A stretch of 64,000 nucleotides of DNA from Takifugu bimaculatus (GCA_004026145.2 CP034989.1:5151749-5215748), one strand, 5' to 3'. Shown: positions 1 to 13,304, numbered from the stretch's first letter. The notes: generated by a model from the letters alone, not told the origin. Translations and numbers: made by a program.

Positions 1-655
1 TTAGTGCTTGCTTGGTAAAAGCAGGTTTCCTGAATTACATTTGTCAATTAAAATGTGTTAATCAACACTGTCTGAAATAGGACAAAAATAAAGAGAGAAA
101 TAATATAGATTTTTAAAAATATATAAATCGATATATATTAGAATTTCTAAGCAGACTCTATATAGCAAATCATTAAAATCCACATCAACTTTTATCAGAG
201 CTATTGATGAACCTGACAAACAAAAAATAACCCGGCTTAGAAATTTATTCAAGTGTTTTACGGCAACAAGAAATCCTCAATAAATTGTGACGGAAGCCAG
301 GGTTCTGAGTTAAATGCATGGACACATTTGCTGTCACCGAAAGCCACAAGTTACTTTACCTGAGTGGATTAAAACAGCCTTCCCACCTCCAAGGACGTTA
401 GTGTCCCCATTACTACGGCTACGGATCAGCTGTGAGTGCTCTCATACATTTTGTGTTTGTTTTTACAATGGAGCAGCTAGTGTGAGAAGAGCTGCCTGGA
501 TTATTTAGAATAGGAATGACATGTAGTGGTCACAGGATGAATTTTTTAAACATACACCATGGTGACACTGAACAATATGTGCATCCAATATTTAACATGT
601 TCAACCCTGTAATTAAATTGAACTGACAAGCAGGGGATTGTGCATGTGGAGGTAC
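1..655 (-). other. kcnc2: start of kcnc2 intron 3; no terminal exon seen
   Basis: Sequence downstream of the exon 3 donor. I looked for a last exon continuing from phase 1 and found no segment resembling a Kv3 C-terminus. The short ORFs here are AT-rich and not protein-like. The terminal exon or exons and the 3' UTR should lie left of the window. Confidence 0.7.
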
Positions 656-814
656 CTGTTTTTCGTAGCCCTCCATCTGCTGGGCAGGTGTAATCACTAG
701 CAGCAAGCAGAAAACATGTTCCGCCACTCCGGCAGTCCTGCTCACGCGTGCTGGACCTTCGGATGGGGGTCCTCTCCTCTGGAGACATGGTCAGGTCACT
801 CCCTCCACTGCAAT
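656..814 (-). CDS. kcnc2: kcnc2 exon 3: cytoplasmic C-terminal tail (internal exon)
   Basis: The exon continues the tail from phase 1 (acceptor AGCAG|ATTGCAG) and ends at donor ACAG|GTACCT, again phase 1; 159 nt gives 53 codons. The peptide DCSGGSDLTMSPEERTPIRR, followed by SSTREQ and then TCFLLAASDYTCPADGGLRK, is characteristic of the Kv3.1/Kv3.2 tail. RRSST is a basophilic-kinase-type site, and the Kv3.2 tail is known as a PKA target, so phosphoregulation is plausible. An alternative acceptor a few bases downstream (GCAG|TGGAGG) would shift the frame and meet a stop, which is why I chose the upstream one. Kv3.2 transcripts use alternative last exons; the last exon here must lie left of position 1. 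Reading through the donor gives a short ORF that would be an intron-retention product. Confidence 0.9.
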
Positions 815-2711
815 CTGCTGATATTTGAAATTGAATTTTCCACAGCTTACTTGATGAGTACTGGTTTCCAATACTGAAGTCTGGCTGCTGGCATGCAATA
901 GATTTTTTTAATTGGCCATTTGTGGCATCAACTGACTATATTTGTTTGAGTTCTCAAACTTATGTCAGTATAAGTCCTGTGATTATCTGGCCAACTTCTC
1001 TTGAAACTCCTACAATAAACACTGTGGTGATTCGCTTTATATATTATAGTATATAGTATAAAGTTATAGTATAAATGACACAGCACATTTCACACAATAG
1101 ATTCATTTGTCGAATGAAAGCGACAAATTTCTTCATGAAATGGATTAAAAAACCATGCCATTTTTCTAAAAATTCAGATAAAATTTTTTAATGCTAGGAT
1201 GTGCTAGATTTTGCTATTACTTTGTTTTTTTCTTAGTGTTTCTTTGCCTTTCGTGCTCCGTGTTGGTTTTTGTTGTCTGTGCAGGCTGGGCATGACTGAC
1301 TTAATTCTCCAACCACTCTGCCACTGAGGCTCACATGTTCTACTCATACAGCTCCAACTCATTAGTTCATCAAGATCCTGCAGTAGTAAATTCCGCTTTA
1401 CTGTCACATACTCCATTGTTTGTCATTGTTTCGTCTGTGGTAACTATTCTGTGCCAGTCCAACAGCTTCGAAAAACCTTTGAAGGTTTTTTGAATTCCTG
1501 TTTCTCGACTATTCACCTCTTTTTTTCTCTCCAGCCCTGCTTGCCATGCTCAGCCTTCACTCGTCTGTTCCCTTGCTCTCTTCGACCTTTCTAAACATTC
1601 CTCTAGACTCCTCCAGCATTGCCTGTGTTTCTTTCGTTTTAACAATAAGAGCCATACCTGTCATGGTTTTTTAGTGTGGGTACTGCGTTTGGACCAGCAC
1701 ACACTTAACAGGGAAAGTGTGAGGGGTTAACCACAGTTTTAGACTTTTATTTCTGTCCCCACTTCTATTTGTTATGTGATGTAACTAGTTTATCAATGTG
1801 GGACTGGTACTGGTGAGACACAGCTGTAGTTTGTGAACATTTGCCAGTGTATTCTTTCTACAGTCTATCAGTATATCACTTGCCCCAACATAACTTGCTA
1901 AATGTCTTGACTTTTGCTATGGTACAGTGGAAGTAGATTCTATGTTCTGTCAGATAAGTAAAAAGGGCAAATGTTAAAAAGAACTCCTCTACCATGTAAA
2001 ATAAAGATAAAGTCCTGGTCCTGACAGGGTTGGAGACTGGATTCTCAAGAAATGTTCTAAACTGTTGGTAGAGTTTCATTTTTTCTTCGTCCATCCAAAC
2101 ATAGTCAGTCGAATCTGTAAGAACTCAAATTTTGTTCCCGAACTCCTGTAAAATTCCAGTAGCTTTGAACTTGCTGTTTATGAAATCATTTGAGAAAATT
2201 GTGGAAGGCAGACGTGTGGATGGCTTCCTACTACATGACTGGTGCGCCAGCATCCCTCATGACACTGAAGTAAGTGATAAATGAACAACAAAGGATATCT
2301 GAACTGAACAAAGAGCTCATGTTTAAAGATCAACTACTACAAGCATCTTTTAAATTGATTACTGTATTATATTGTTTCACCCCAACATCACGAAATTTCA
2401 TTGCACGACGGTACTGAAATAGTGCCCCCCAGGGTATTGTGTCTTAGCATTCAATGATATTTTGGTGAAGCTGCTTAAAGCATTAGAACTCAATATGTGC
2501 ATATTTATTTGAGTATTTCATTCATTAGAATCATGTACAGACCCTCCATGGAGTCCCAAATAAATTATTAAATAATTAAATCATTTCTAACTTCCCCACA
2601 AACATTCTTGCCTGCACCTACTGTTTGGGATTATATCTACTGAGTTTCAATATCAAGTGCAGCCTAGAATTAACATTTGAACTTGTTTTGCTCCATAACC
2701 CAATGTCTTAC
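815..2711 (-). other. kcnc2: kcnc2 intron 2
   Basis: This 1.9-kb intron lies between exons 2 and 3, with a GT donor at 2711-2710 and an AG acceptor at 816-815. Phase 1 is kept on both sides. It is AT-rich. I see no element or ORF in it that I can support. Confidence 0.85.
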
Positions 2712-3645
2712 CTGAGCGGTTGCGTTCTAATACCCTGGTCCCTTTGACGTGGCACAGGTGTCCCTGGGTGCTGTTGCAGGTGGTGTTGAGATCAGCCTTG
2801 CAATAGGTGGGGGATGCCCCCTGCACAACCTGAGGGATGTGTTTTTTCCTCTTTTTGGGCAATTTCTGTTTGGCCATGGCCAGTGAGTAGTACATACCAA
2901 AGTTATTGACAATGACAGGAACAGGCATGGCTATCGTTAGCACGCCAGCCAAAGCACAGAGTGCACCCACGACCATGCCTGACCAGGTCTGTGGATACAT
3001 GTCACCATATCCCAGTGTTGTCATGGTTACCACAGCCCACCAAAATCCAATAGGAATGTTTTTGAACTTGGTGTGAATGCTAGCCGTGGGATCATTTGGC
3101 TTGGCACCAATTCTTTCAGCATAGTAGATCATGGTCGCAAAAATTAAAACTCCCAGAGCAAGGAAGATAATTAGCAGCAGGAATTCATTAGTGCTGGCCC
3201 GCAATGTATGGCCGAGTACCCTTAGCCCCACAAAATGACGAGTTAATTTGAAGATGCGCAGGATACGAACAAATCGCACCACCCTGAGGAATCCCAGCAC
3301 ATCCTTAGCAGCCTTTGAAGAAAGTCCACTTAGCCCTACCTCCAGGTAGAAGGGCAAGATAGCCACAAAGTCAATGATATTAAGAACACTCTTAAAAAAT
3401 TCAAATTTGACTGGGCAAAAGGTCACACGCACAAGGAACTCAATTGTGAACCAAAACACGCAAACACCTTCCACATAGGTAAGTGCAGGGTCTGTTTCAA
3501 TCTCATACTGTGGGCCAGAGTCTGGTGCACTGCCATTTCGCAACAGGTCCGTCTTGTTGATGATGGTGTTAAAAGCCTCATGAGTCTCCAAGCAGAAGGT
3601 GGTGATGGAAACCAGAATGAAGAACAGAGATGCAAAGGCGATAAA
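2712..3645 (-). CDS. kcnc2: kcnc2 exon 2: Kv3.2 transmembrane core S1-S6 and pore
   Basis: This exon encodes residues 186-496. It begins at acceptor TTTTAG|TTTATC (FIAFASLFF, phase 0) and ends at donor TCAG|GTAAGA (phase 1). In order it holds S1 (about 188-204), an extracellular loop with two N-glycosylation sequons (NKT at about 215, NGS at about 222), S2 (243-261), S3 (274-286), S4 with regularly spaced arginines (RVVRFVRILRIFKLTRH, about 305-321), S5 (338-359), the pore helix and selectivity filter TLGYGD (395-400), and S6 with the PVP gate motif (426-428). A basic stretch KKRKKH follows. The channel opens at depolarised potentials and repolarises neurons quickly, a known property of Kv3 channels. 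A Met-initiated reading of this region starts part-way into the exon because the exon has no start codon of its own. No frameshift or stop is present. Confidence 0.96.
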
Positions 3646-4218
3646 CTAAAAGAAAGACAAAGCAGAAAAAGGACAGTTGAGACAGTTGAAATAAGACAAT
3701 CCTGATACTTTTACCTACATGCACTTCATTGAATTTTCATTTTTGCATATTCATCTGTAAAAATCGGGGCTGTAAGGAGAGATGCACCTATTCACAACAG
3801 TAAGTAAATACACACTTCCCCTTCCCCTGTAGAGGTATGTCCATCCATCCTCTTCTTTGTGGAGTTGGGCAAAAGTACGGTTATGATTTAATTCCACATT
3901 AACCAAAGCAGATGAATAAAGCATAAAAACAAAATATTTTAGGTAGATTTATACATGCACAACATTTACATGGTTTCAGCTAATACACTGAAAAGCAACC
4001 AAGACTAACAGAGACCTAAAGCAGAATCAAACAATTCTTTGCTTTATCTTGGATACGATCTTAAATCAGGAGATGCCCTTGGGTGCTAGGAGGTAACTCC
4101 AGGTGTATTGCCAATATACAGGAATGCATAAAAAGGTGTACTTTATTAGGAGCCCATGCGCTTCCCAGTTTTATGTGAGGCAACAGGGAAAAGAAGCAGT
4201 GAGGTCGCGCAATATCCA

Positions 4219-4320
4219 ATTTGCTAAAGTGTCAGGCCCTGGGATTCTTGGGATTAAAGCACCTAGAAACAATTTTGATTGTAACGACGCTATATAAATA
4301 AAGATTGATTTGATTTGATC
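4219..4320 (+). mobile_element. short L2-type LINE 3' terminal fragment
   Basis: Only the last 100 bases or so of the element: GTCAGGCCCTGGGATTCTTG, then AACAATTTTGATTGTAACGA and AATAAAGATTGATTTGATTT. The same terminal sequence occurs at 13.7, 37.4 and 48.3 kb. Confidence 0.82.
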
Positions 4321-6032
4321 TGAAAGGGTAAAAGAGCACTAGGAAGACAAAAATTTATAGTGACAACAGATGTATTATATTATTATATATTTTCACTATT
4401 TATTTTACGTTTGCAAATTAAGAGATTTGGATTTATACCTGATATTCTCAATTTCTTTGCAATTAAAACTCTTTTTTCTTACCCTCTTCTTTCTTGCTTT
4501 GTCCACACAGTGAAATTAAAATGACTTGTAAAATGGGGATTCTGTACAGAACCAAGAGATATGAAACCAAAACACAAAAGTTATTAAAAAAAACATACAG
4601 GACACATGTATAACTTTGATTGATAAATTGAAAACATTTGAAAACATACTAATACTCATTGTAATACTTACTCATATTAATGCTTATTGTACCCAACTGT
4701 GTAAAAACAGTTTTAAATAAACACATTACTTGTTATTTTCTATGCCATCTGCTTTTGGGACTGTCAGATTCAGAGTTTGCGTTCTGGCTCCACCCATAAA
4801 ATTCTTTCTTTTTCATATGGAGAGCAAGACAGAGAAGATTTACCGAGATAGAAAAATACAATTTTCCATACATGTGGCGTACTCTAGTGTGCTCCATTTT
4901 CATCTTGCTCCCACTTTCCTTCCATCTGTGGACTCTGCCTACCGAGTTCGGAAGACATTCTGTCACATCCTGTCTTGTTTTTGGATTGCATTACTTGCAC
5001 AAACTGAAATGACATCATTCCTGTTCGAGGTCTGCCTTGTTCTGAAAATTGTTCATTAAAACTTGTTTTTTCATGTTTTAGCCGTCTTTGTTGTTTTAAA
5101 AGTCTGTTTTTCACTAAATTGGATTTAAATCATTCAAGTAGGTGCTGTCAGATTACACCTAAATCTTTCTTAATTTCTATTTTCCCTATTTTTCTCCATC
5201 TCTTTGAGTCATTTTGCAAAGTAGTCAGGGTGTGGCCTCCATGTTGGCATTAACGCACTCTTCTCACTGCACATCTCTGCTCGACTGAGTCCTTGTCTTC
5301 CTCAGGAGACAGATCTGTTGAAGGTGGATGCAAACCAGACACCATGTGTGCTTTTGAGATCTCTTACAAGCCTGTGCTGTGACAGCGAAAACACATCAGC
5401 TGAAATGAAATGATATCTTTTTTAGGGTCACCAGTCAGTGGCAACGGCACCACTCAGACCTCAGGGCAATTTAAAGTGGGCAGTCGTCCACTGTGCCACC
5501 TGCTTCCTAAACACTCCCTTATATTCAGGTGTGAATCCTTGTTTGAGAATAAAACAGAATACCACAAAGACCTCCAACGAGAGAACAGAACCCAAATATC
5601 TCATTTGTTGCTCAGCTACTGTAAAGCAGATATCCTACAGGTTTTCAGGATGAAATATTCTGAGTAACCATCTGATGGCGCGTGTGGGGGAACTTGACAC
5701 TACTTGATCTGACTAGCATGCTGCTGTGCAAGCTCCGGTTTAAATTACATTCCAAAATGATAGCACGTGTATGAGGATATTTTAGGCACACATTGGTGGG
5801 AGCAGCAATGTGTGGCCATGTTGATGGTTTTCCTCAGTATTCAGTGGTTCAAGGGCTTTTAAAGATAAATTTAAATCATCCCGTATTACTCAGTTCAACA
5901 CCACCACACTACATGACTGATAAAATAAACTGCCAGAACTTACATCAACATGTACCTGCAAATGATGTTTCTCAACTCTCCACTGCCCAGAAACCTCGGA
6001 TCATATGGCTTAAAAGGACATACATGCATGAA
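4321..6032. other. intron sequence, nothing recognised
   Basis: AT-rich intron DNA. The 109-codon ORF at 4730 and the others have no protein-like features. No transposon ends recognised. Confidence 0.6.
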
Positions 6033-6218
6033 CACCATGTTTTCAGACACCAAGGTTATTAATGACACACATAAAAAATGTAAAGGTGCTACTCTAGTTT
6101 GCAACAGGCACATGCTTCTTTAAGTCACCATGTTTTCAGACACCACGGTTATTTATGACACACATAAAAAATGTAAAGGCGCTACTCTAGTTTACAACAG
6201 GCACATGCTTCTTTAAAT
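6033..6218 (+). repeat. 93-bp tandem duplication
   Basis: Two adjacent copies (6033-6125, 6126-6218) of a unit beginning CACCATGTTTTCAGACACCA differ at only a few positions. No open frame of interest. Confidence 0.93.
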
Positions 6219-8062
6219 CTCACCCATTCTTCATACTTAATAAGTACACCACACATAGAATGGACGGATGTAGCACAGGTGATTCAACTCTGAACAATGG
6301 ACATGTGTTTATCTAAAGGACATTGGAACTTTTTCAGCCACCATTTTAGATTAACAGCGTTCCTATTCATTGGCGCAGATAAAGATTGAGGTGATGAATA
6401 CATGGGTCAATCCTACGTCGCCATTCAAGTCTAATGAACTAATCAACAGCTTGAAATTTTAGGGAACTAGTACCATTAACGATACAGCTAATCAAGGTGA
6501 CTTAAAAAAAATACAACTAATGCTTTTAAACTTTGCAATTCATGTTGTGACTTTAAAATTATGCTGTTTTAAGCAGTACAAGCAGAGCTGCTCATGCTAA
6601 GTATCACAACATTTAGCTCTGACAGACACTGTTTTCAAGTATTGCTCAAATAATTGACTTGACTATTTATTTACTACTCACAATCACATCTTTTTTTAAA
6701 TACCTCTGTAATCCCATGTATTATTAAACTGTCCTTAGGAGAAAAGATGAGAGGAACATTTTCAGACCATCTTTTGATAGATTCCATTCACTGCTTTAGG
6801 GCTGTGGAGCTACATGGAATCGGCATCGGCCTGGAAATGGCATCGGCATGGCAGTGGAAGGGATATGGAAGGGATGACCTGTCAACAAGTTGGCTGATCC
6901 TTTTGAACTGGCAGCAATGCAGTATATAAATAAAGCTGGATTTACATAGTGCCAAACTATTCCTAACATAACAACATCTTAGCCAGGAATAAGTGGTTGA
7001 AATACTTCTGTGTGATGTAATGTGTATTAAAAAGGGTGAAAAACCTTTCCTTTTTTTGGGAGATGAGCTGTTCTAAAACAACCATAGTGGGAAGTGAAAT
7101 AGTGGGAGTTCTGTAGTAAATCTCTGTCGGAAAGCCAAAAACAAAACAACCTTCGTGGGGAACAACCTACATGTTGAACGGGACCTTGACGTCCTCCAAC
7201 TATATAGCCTTACACTCAGTTGAGGCTCATTTTCAAAAAATGCCCTGTTGGTTCATCCTATCATTTAGTGGTCTGCCCTCACCTCCTTGATTACCTCCAT
7301 TTGTTTGACATGGATTTTGTTTTTTTTCACAGCCACCGCTCAGTTTGGGTCCTTCCGCAAAACACCACATCAATCTGAGGGGGACCCCCAGAGGTGCTAA
7401 CATGATCTAAACCCCTCTCTAATCAGCACCAGTGCTGTCACACACATGTACACACTGACATAATTAAACCTTTGGGGTTTTGGGGTTTAAGATTGAATCT
7501 GGTGTGCATTCTGTTGGTGCAAGATTGCTCAGATGCAAGTTTAATCTGGATTAAGACGGTTTTTCTTTTTTTTATTTATTTATTTTTTTTAACTCTTTAC
7601 ACACATGTTCAGTACACATGGAATCCTGTGGAGCACTCTGAATATTATTCCTTAATGTATTACAATAACACCATGATTAATGCTTGATTTTTCAGGAAGA
7701 TATGGAATTTTCAAATAAACTTATTAGTAAACTAAATGATGGTATTTAAATTACTTTGAATGGCTTCAGTATTCCAACATGAATATGGTAATAATAAAAT
7801 GACATATGATAATAAATATCCCAATATGTTGCCTTATTTGTAAATGTAATTAAAATTATTTTCTTAGTGGAACATTTGAAGTTTCATGCAAGATGCAAGC
7901 ATCAATTTTGTTTTTGCAATTTTGTTTAATTACGACATTAGTGGAGTGATGATAAAGTGTATATCCCTCCACCTGCTGTCTTCTGTTTGCCACTTTGTGG
8001 TTTTGTGTCGCTTTAAAGGAACGCTCCCTTGCACACACAAACACACTCACACATATCCTTGT

Positions 8063-8300
8063 ATTTCTATCTTTGTGAGGATCTTTCAGAGATAATCCAG
8101 AACCGAGGTTCTCTCAACCAACCCATTCTTCCTAAGCCCCTAATCCTAACCTAAACCCAGTTCCAACATTTACCTCAAAACCATGTCGTAACCCTCAAAC
8201 AGTCCCTTGAAACTGTGACGACTAGCTAAAATGTCCTGACTTCCCAGAAATGTCCTCAACTTGTTAGTAGAATGAATGTTTTCATACTAAAAATGTAGCA
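8063..8300 (+). repeat. dispersed fish repeat ending in a CA microsatellite
   Basis: TATCTTTGTGAGGATCTTTC followed by CCTAATCCTAACCTAAACCC and AACCCTCAAACAGTCCC is a common fish dispersed repeat (TTGTGAGGACC-type) as I remember it, normally attached to CA repeats, as here. It is non-coding. Confidence 0.5.
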
Positions 8301-8321
8301 ACACACACACACACACACACG

Positions 8322-8364
<43 letters not shown>
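8297..8364 (+). repeat. (CA)n microsatellite
   Basis: A run of about 68 bases of CA with a few interruptions (GCACAC, ATACAC). Confidence 0.95.
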
Positions 8365-8367
<3 letters not shown>

Positions 8368-8870
8368 GCAACTACCAAAACCATAAGGACCAGCACTGAT
8401 CATCAGACAGCATCTCTCCCATTCTCTCCTCTCTTTTTAAATAAATCTCCAATGACTCCATCCCTACAGGTTGCCTGGTAACCAGTGAAGTGCTTATAAA
8501 AAAAGAAGTCAAATAGACTAGACGGGACATTGTTTTAATGACATCAGTTTTGCCGTTTAGGAAGCCAGAAACGAAAGAGGGACAAAACCAATCAGGAAAA
8601 TAAAAGTTTTTAATAAATCCTCACCATTCCAATACCTAAGCTTGAAGACAAAAAGCTATTATTCAAGGAATAATTTACAGTCGGTGAACATATTGTGGGG
8701 GTTAAAAAGGTTTTTAAAAGCTGAGGGAAAAAATCAGGAGTGAAATCACAGCTTCAGAAAATAGCAAAAATGGTGATTTACACACTTTCCTAGAATTAAC
8801 TAGTTTCCTTCCTATAACATCGGTTATGCATTATAACATTGCGACACACAGACATCAACACACAGGCACA

Positions 8871-8871
8871 G

Positions 8872-8902
<31 letters not shown>
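8871..8902 (+). repeat. (CA)n microsatellite
   Basis: About 30 bases of CA after GGCACAGACA. Confidence 0.93.
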
Positions 8903-8905
<3 letters not shown>

Positions 8906-11653
8906 AGGAGCGACAGAGCATTACCAGTCTAGGTGTGTATCTCACAGCATAGATACCCCAGAGAGAACTCACCATCTTAAAGGAATATGTATAAAAAATG
9001 TGGTGAAAATGTTCACTTTAAAAGAGATTTTTGCTTACTCAACCTGGGTCCTGACAAATAAATAGTAAAGAATTTCTCCTCTTAAGTATGAAGGGGAGTG
9101 TGATTTTTGTTTTCTAATGACACACCCTAAACTCAATATAGCTCAAAATAAACGAGAGAAAAATACTAACCACTAAAAGCAAGTGATTCTTGAGGAAACA
9201 TTAAAAACATTAACATCATTTTACTATAAAACACCTAGAAAATACTCTCCTGCTGAAGAGACCCTGTAGAAGATGGTGGAATAATTTGCATTCTAACTCC
9301 AAACTTCCCCATAAAGCTTGTCTGTAGTGAACATTTAAGAGAGTACGTGACAAATCCTGGAACGTTCTGATCACTGCTCTCACAGCCGTGCCTTAACTGT
9401 GCATATCTACCCAGACATGCCCTGTAATAAAGGAACAGCCCTGGGAAGGGCACAATGTCTGTATTTGACAGGTTCCATCACTTTTTTTGGTCTTGTTCTA
9501 AAATTAGACGATGGTGTAATCAACATTATGGAGTGCCATTAGCTACTCATTTAAAAATCATCGCTCATATACAGTATAATTAACTTGTGTGAAGTAACTG
9601 ATTTACACCTCTGCCTTTTGCTATAGAAAAGCTGGATGGTATTTCTTTTATTTAATAAAGTAGAATAAAAATAAAGGAGGAGATGGTTAGGATTGTTGAG
9701 TGCCGTGCAATGGGTATCAGAGACAGGCAACATCAGGAGGGTAGTAAGGAACTGGTCTGCATTACAGTTAAGCTCCCAAACAAAAGCATGATTTTGTCAC
9801 AGACCCAGCCGCATTTTTCTCTTGATCAGCTGCTGCCATGGTAACAGCACCTTTTTATTGGTAAGCTCAGGATGGGAATTTCTGAATGGGGAGCAGAAGA
9901 CGAAAGAAAATTGCATGGTTGTGCTCTGAAAGTTGTTTGTAATTTTTGTTAAGACACACACACACATGCTGCACACACATACACACTGCCACTCACTCTA
10001 CTGAAAGAAAGGGTTTTAATAAACACGTTGCAATTCATTAAAAATCAAGAGGCAGTCGCTGCCGAAAAACGATGCCAGGCTTTGACGAAAGATGAAACCA
10101 AAACACGTCTGCACATGTCAGGAGGATTTGCTGTTCCCTCATCCACAGACGCTGCCTCTGTCCTTATTATACTGCTCCCTGTGACATGACAACCGGCTCT
10201 CTGGGGGAGCGCTGCAAAACCCATAGCTTCTGGCAAGCGAACATAAGCCGCTGCTAAAAATAGGCTATCAAAATTTTTCAAACATTCTAATTTAAATACA
10301 ATATTGTCACTTTATATCAGAGAAGTGTACATGATTGTGCGTGCATGGGAAAGCTGAGTTGCAGATACATCAATCCTTGCATTCATTTATGCTTAGACTC
10401 AAAGCTGTTCTGTGATACCCAAACAGTAAAAACAGTGGGGAATAACATCTATTTGGTCTCTTCTAGTGCTTCTACCGTTTGAAGAATGTGTGTATATTTT
10501 GTTTCTCTAGTACTCTTGCACAAAGCACTAGTAAAGGAGCATTTTTATCTTAATCTTGGGTCTGCCACCATGCTGTCAGTGTTGGCACCACACGTGCCAC
10601 TGTTTTTAAAGGTCATCAGAGCAGGATTTCTCACTGGTAATTGCATGTTTTGCAACGATGGTTTCTTGCCAGGTGTCTTCCTCCAGGAGATCAGGGAATG
10701 GATCTCTACTACCTCAAAGTTAGACTCAAACAATCTTTAATACAAAATAAACCTTTGTACCTCACACTATCAAGTGAATAAAGAAAAAATGCAAGACAGC
10801 GATCAGCGACAGCGATGATAACACATTTTTTTCAAGCTAAGCTTGGAGAAAATGTACTTCTTAAAATTGGAATACCAATACCTGAAATGTGGTATAAGCA
10901 GTGGTTTTACTAATAGACAGTAAAAAATCTGTAAATGGAGATGGTAAGCTAACATGTCTAATATTCTCAGGTGGTGTTGTTGTGTCTTGGAGGAAACAAG
11001 GATTTTAAAATATTAAAGTGAGCAGCAGGCAGAGCGTGAGTTACATCTTGTCTTCACATCACTCAAAATAAAACAAAAGCTGTGTTCATCCCCTGCAGCC
11101 AGATAAAAATACATCTGCTTGAAGATCCCAATGAGACCATGATACTAAAAATAAGCAGCACACATCTCTCTCACCACCTCACTGTTTCATCTGCTCATCT
11201 GCACATCAATATTCCAGGGCTCTGCCTAAAACTGAGACCTGCACTGACTTGAGAAATCTTATGTTAATGCTAATGTGTTTTTCCATCTCAGAATCAATCT
11301 CTTATTATAAAGATCATATATAGAGAGCATGTAAAGAGGCTTGCTAGTGTTTGAAATGGGTTTTATATTTAGCACTACACCTGGAGAACTTCACTCTATA
11401 TATTTTTTTGAAATAATTAATCTAAAAATCATATAAACTTCCATAATAGCAAGTCTTTAAATACCACATGATCATTCAGAAATTCTTTTCTAGCTTGCTA
11501 GCACACATTCTTTAATTTGAATTTGAACCATTGCAAACTGATTTTTACAATAGCAAATGCTGCTCTCCACGCTCCATGATTGGGACAGTGGAAATGATTG
11601 GGAAATGTAGAAATGTATGACAAAATAACCTATTAGTATAAAGATTTATAAAG
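8903..11653. other. intron sequence, nothing recognised
   Basis: Unique-looking, AT-rich sequence with a short CA run near 9953. No coding or element signature that I can support. Confidence 0.6.
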
Positions 11654-11740
11654 TGGGACTGGGCTGAGGAGCAGTGTGAGGGTTCTTGGTTCAAGCCCTG
11701 GTGCGGACAAAACTAGTTATGTGTTCTTGTAGTTTTGAAA
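11654..11740 (+). mobile_element. SINE head fragment
   Basis: GTGGGACTGGGCTGAGGAGC and GGTTCTTGGTTCAAGCCCTG match the tRNA-like head of the 12.4-kb SINE; the body is replaced by other sequence just upstream of the LINE 3' end at 11860. Confidence 0.6.
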
Positions 11741-11859
11741 ATCCAAAACTTTTGGTTCTGTTTGGGGCTTTCCGTTTACTTGAGAAACACGGAAAATTGA
11801 GCAATATGAAAACGAGACATAAACAGGCTCTGGTATCTGGGGTGAGAGAGGTCAGGGCA

Positions 11860-12125
11860 TTGCTGCTTAGGCTGCTGCCTCCACAACCTGAAGACGAGAC
11901 ATTTAAATTACGTTTAATTGAAGGTAGGAGACCCCCGGGAAGACCCAGGACACGTTGGAGAGACTATGTCTCTTGACTGGTCTGGGAACGCCTGGGGATC
12001 CCTCTGGATGAGCTAGAGGAAGTAGCTAGGGAGAGGGAAGTCTGGGCTTCTCTCCTTAGGATGCTGCCCCCGCGACCCGACCCCGGATAAGCGGTAGAGG
12101 ATGGATGGATGGATGGATGGATGAA
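11860..12125 (+). mobile_element. RTE/Rex-like LINE 3' end with (GGAT)n tail
   Basis: The plus strand reads GRRPPGRPRTRWRDYVS, then WERLGIPLDELEEVARERE and VWASLLRMLPPRPDP, the last part of a fish LINE ORF, broken by in-frame stops. It ends in a GGAT microsatellite tail (12101-12123). That tail marks the 3' end of an RTE-type insertion. Confidence 0.8.
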
Positions 12126-12394
12126 TGGTCACATAGTCACCGTGTCATAAATGCAGGAGTCAGTGTTGAGCCTTTTTTTCTAAAGGCTTGAAGAAAAACA
12201 AATGAGCTGCATTCAGCAGGAAAAGTTCCCTGAAGTTCTGTCTGCGTAAGGCTGAAAACAGTTTTCACTCATAAATAAAGTGTCTTTGCCCACCACATTT
12301 GTTTGATGTTGCCTCTCCTTTCATTTTATTAGACTGATTGAGATTTAAAAGTAATGAGCACGTTGTACAAGTGACAAAAAAGTACTGAGGGTAG

Positions 12395-12675
12395 TGGGAG
12401 CTCATTCTGTTGGGAACTGGGCTGAGAAGCGGAGGGTTCTCGGTTTGAGCCCCAGTACAGTCAAAACATCGGCGGTGTTCTAGTAGTAGGGGAAGGTGCC
12501 AGAACACCTTCAGAGCACTGCCAAGGTACCCTTGCACAAGCTACCGAACCCACAAATGCTTATATAGGTCCAAGCGATGAACTGGCAACTCATCCAGGGG
12601 TGGACCTGCCTTCACCCTTTGTGGATCCTCCCCATGACCCTCCCACAATAAATCAGTTGAGAACAAGACAAAAAA
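12395..12675 (+). mobile_element. tRNA-derived SINE
   Basis: The head GGAACTGGGCTGAGAAGCGG, then GGGTTCTCGGTTTGAGCCCC resembles tRNA A and B box promoters (GGTTTGAGCC as B box). The body continues CCCACAAATGCTTATATAGG, GGCAACTCATCCAGGGGTGG, ACCTGCCTTCACCC, and ends in an ACAAGACAAAAAA tail. A sister copy lies at 14551-14803. Confidence 0.78.
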
Positions 12676-13304
12676 AAAGTGATGAAATAATTTGTAAAAA
12701 TCAGCTCAAGATTAAACAACTTACTGTTGGCAGGTGGGTCATGCAGGGTTTCTCCAACGTTCTGTGTGCATACATGTCTTTGATGGGTATGGGTGATACA
12801 GTCCAACTACTTCAGCATTTGTACCAAAGGATAAAGTTTATTTATGTGAGTGTTTTACAGCGGGAATTGTGCATTTAGAAAAGCATAAACTGCAAGGTTG
12901 AGTATTCACTGTGGAATGTAAGTGCTCCTTCCACCCTGTCATCTGTTTTTAAATAATCTGTGTGCGTGTGTATGTGTGAGTGCCGTTTTCTGCTGCGATT
13001 AAAAATGTAGTTGGCAAGCAATTGCTTACTCTTTACTAGTCTTCCTGAATACATGAATATGTTATGTTATTGTTATTAAAAATATATAGATAGAATTATA
13101 AATGGAGAGGAAACAAACGAAAACAACCAGCAGCCGCACCATTACTGATGACATACACACTCAACTTCTACTACAGTCTGTAATTTTCACAAATAGACAC
13201 CTGCTGTCTCTGTCATGTCAGCTGGATGTGCTTTATGGTTTGATGAAGCTGCAGCTACTCGTATCACATAGAGAAGAAAGTAAGATTGCATTTTTGGAAA
13301 AAAG

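Noticed and set aside
2653..2711. Extension of the exon 2 ORF past the donor site
   Set aside because: The GTAAGA donor and the phase-compatible exon 3 show that this is intron sequence.
12395..12480. Possible functional tRNA gene
   Set aside because: A and B box-like motifs are present but the sequence does not fold as a cloverleaf and runs into a SINE body.
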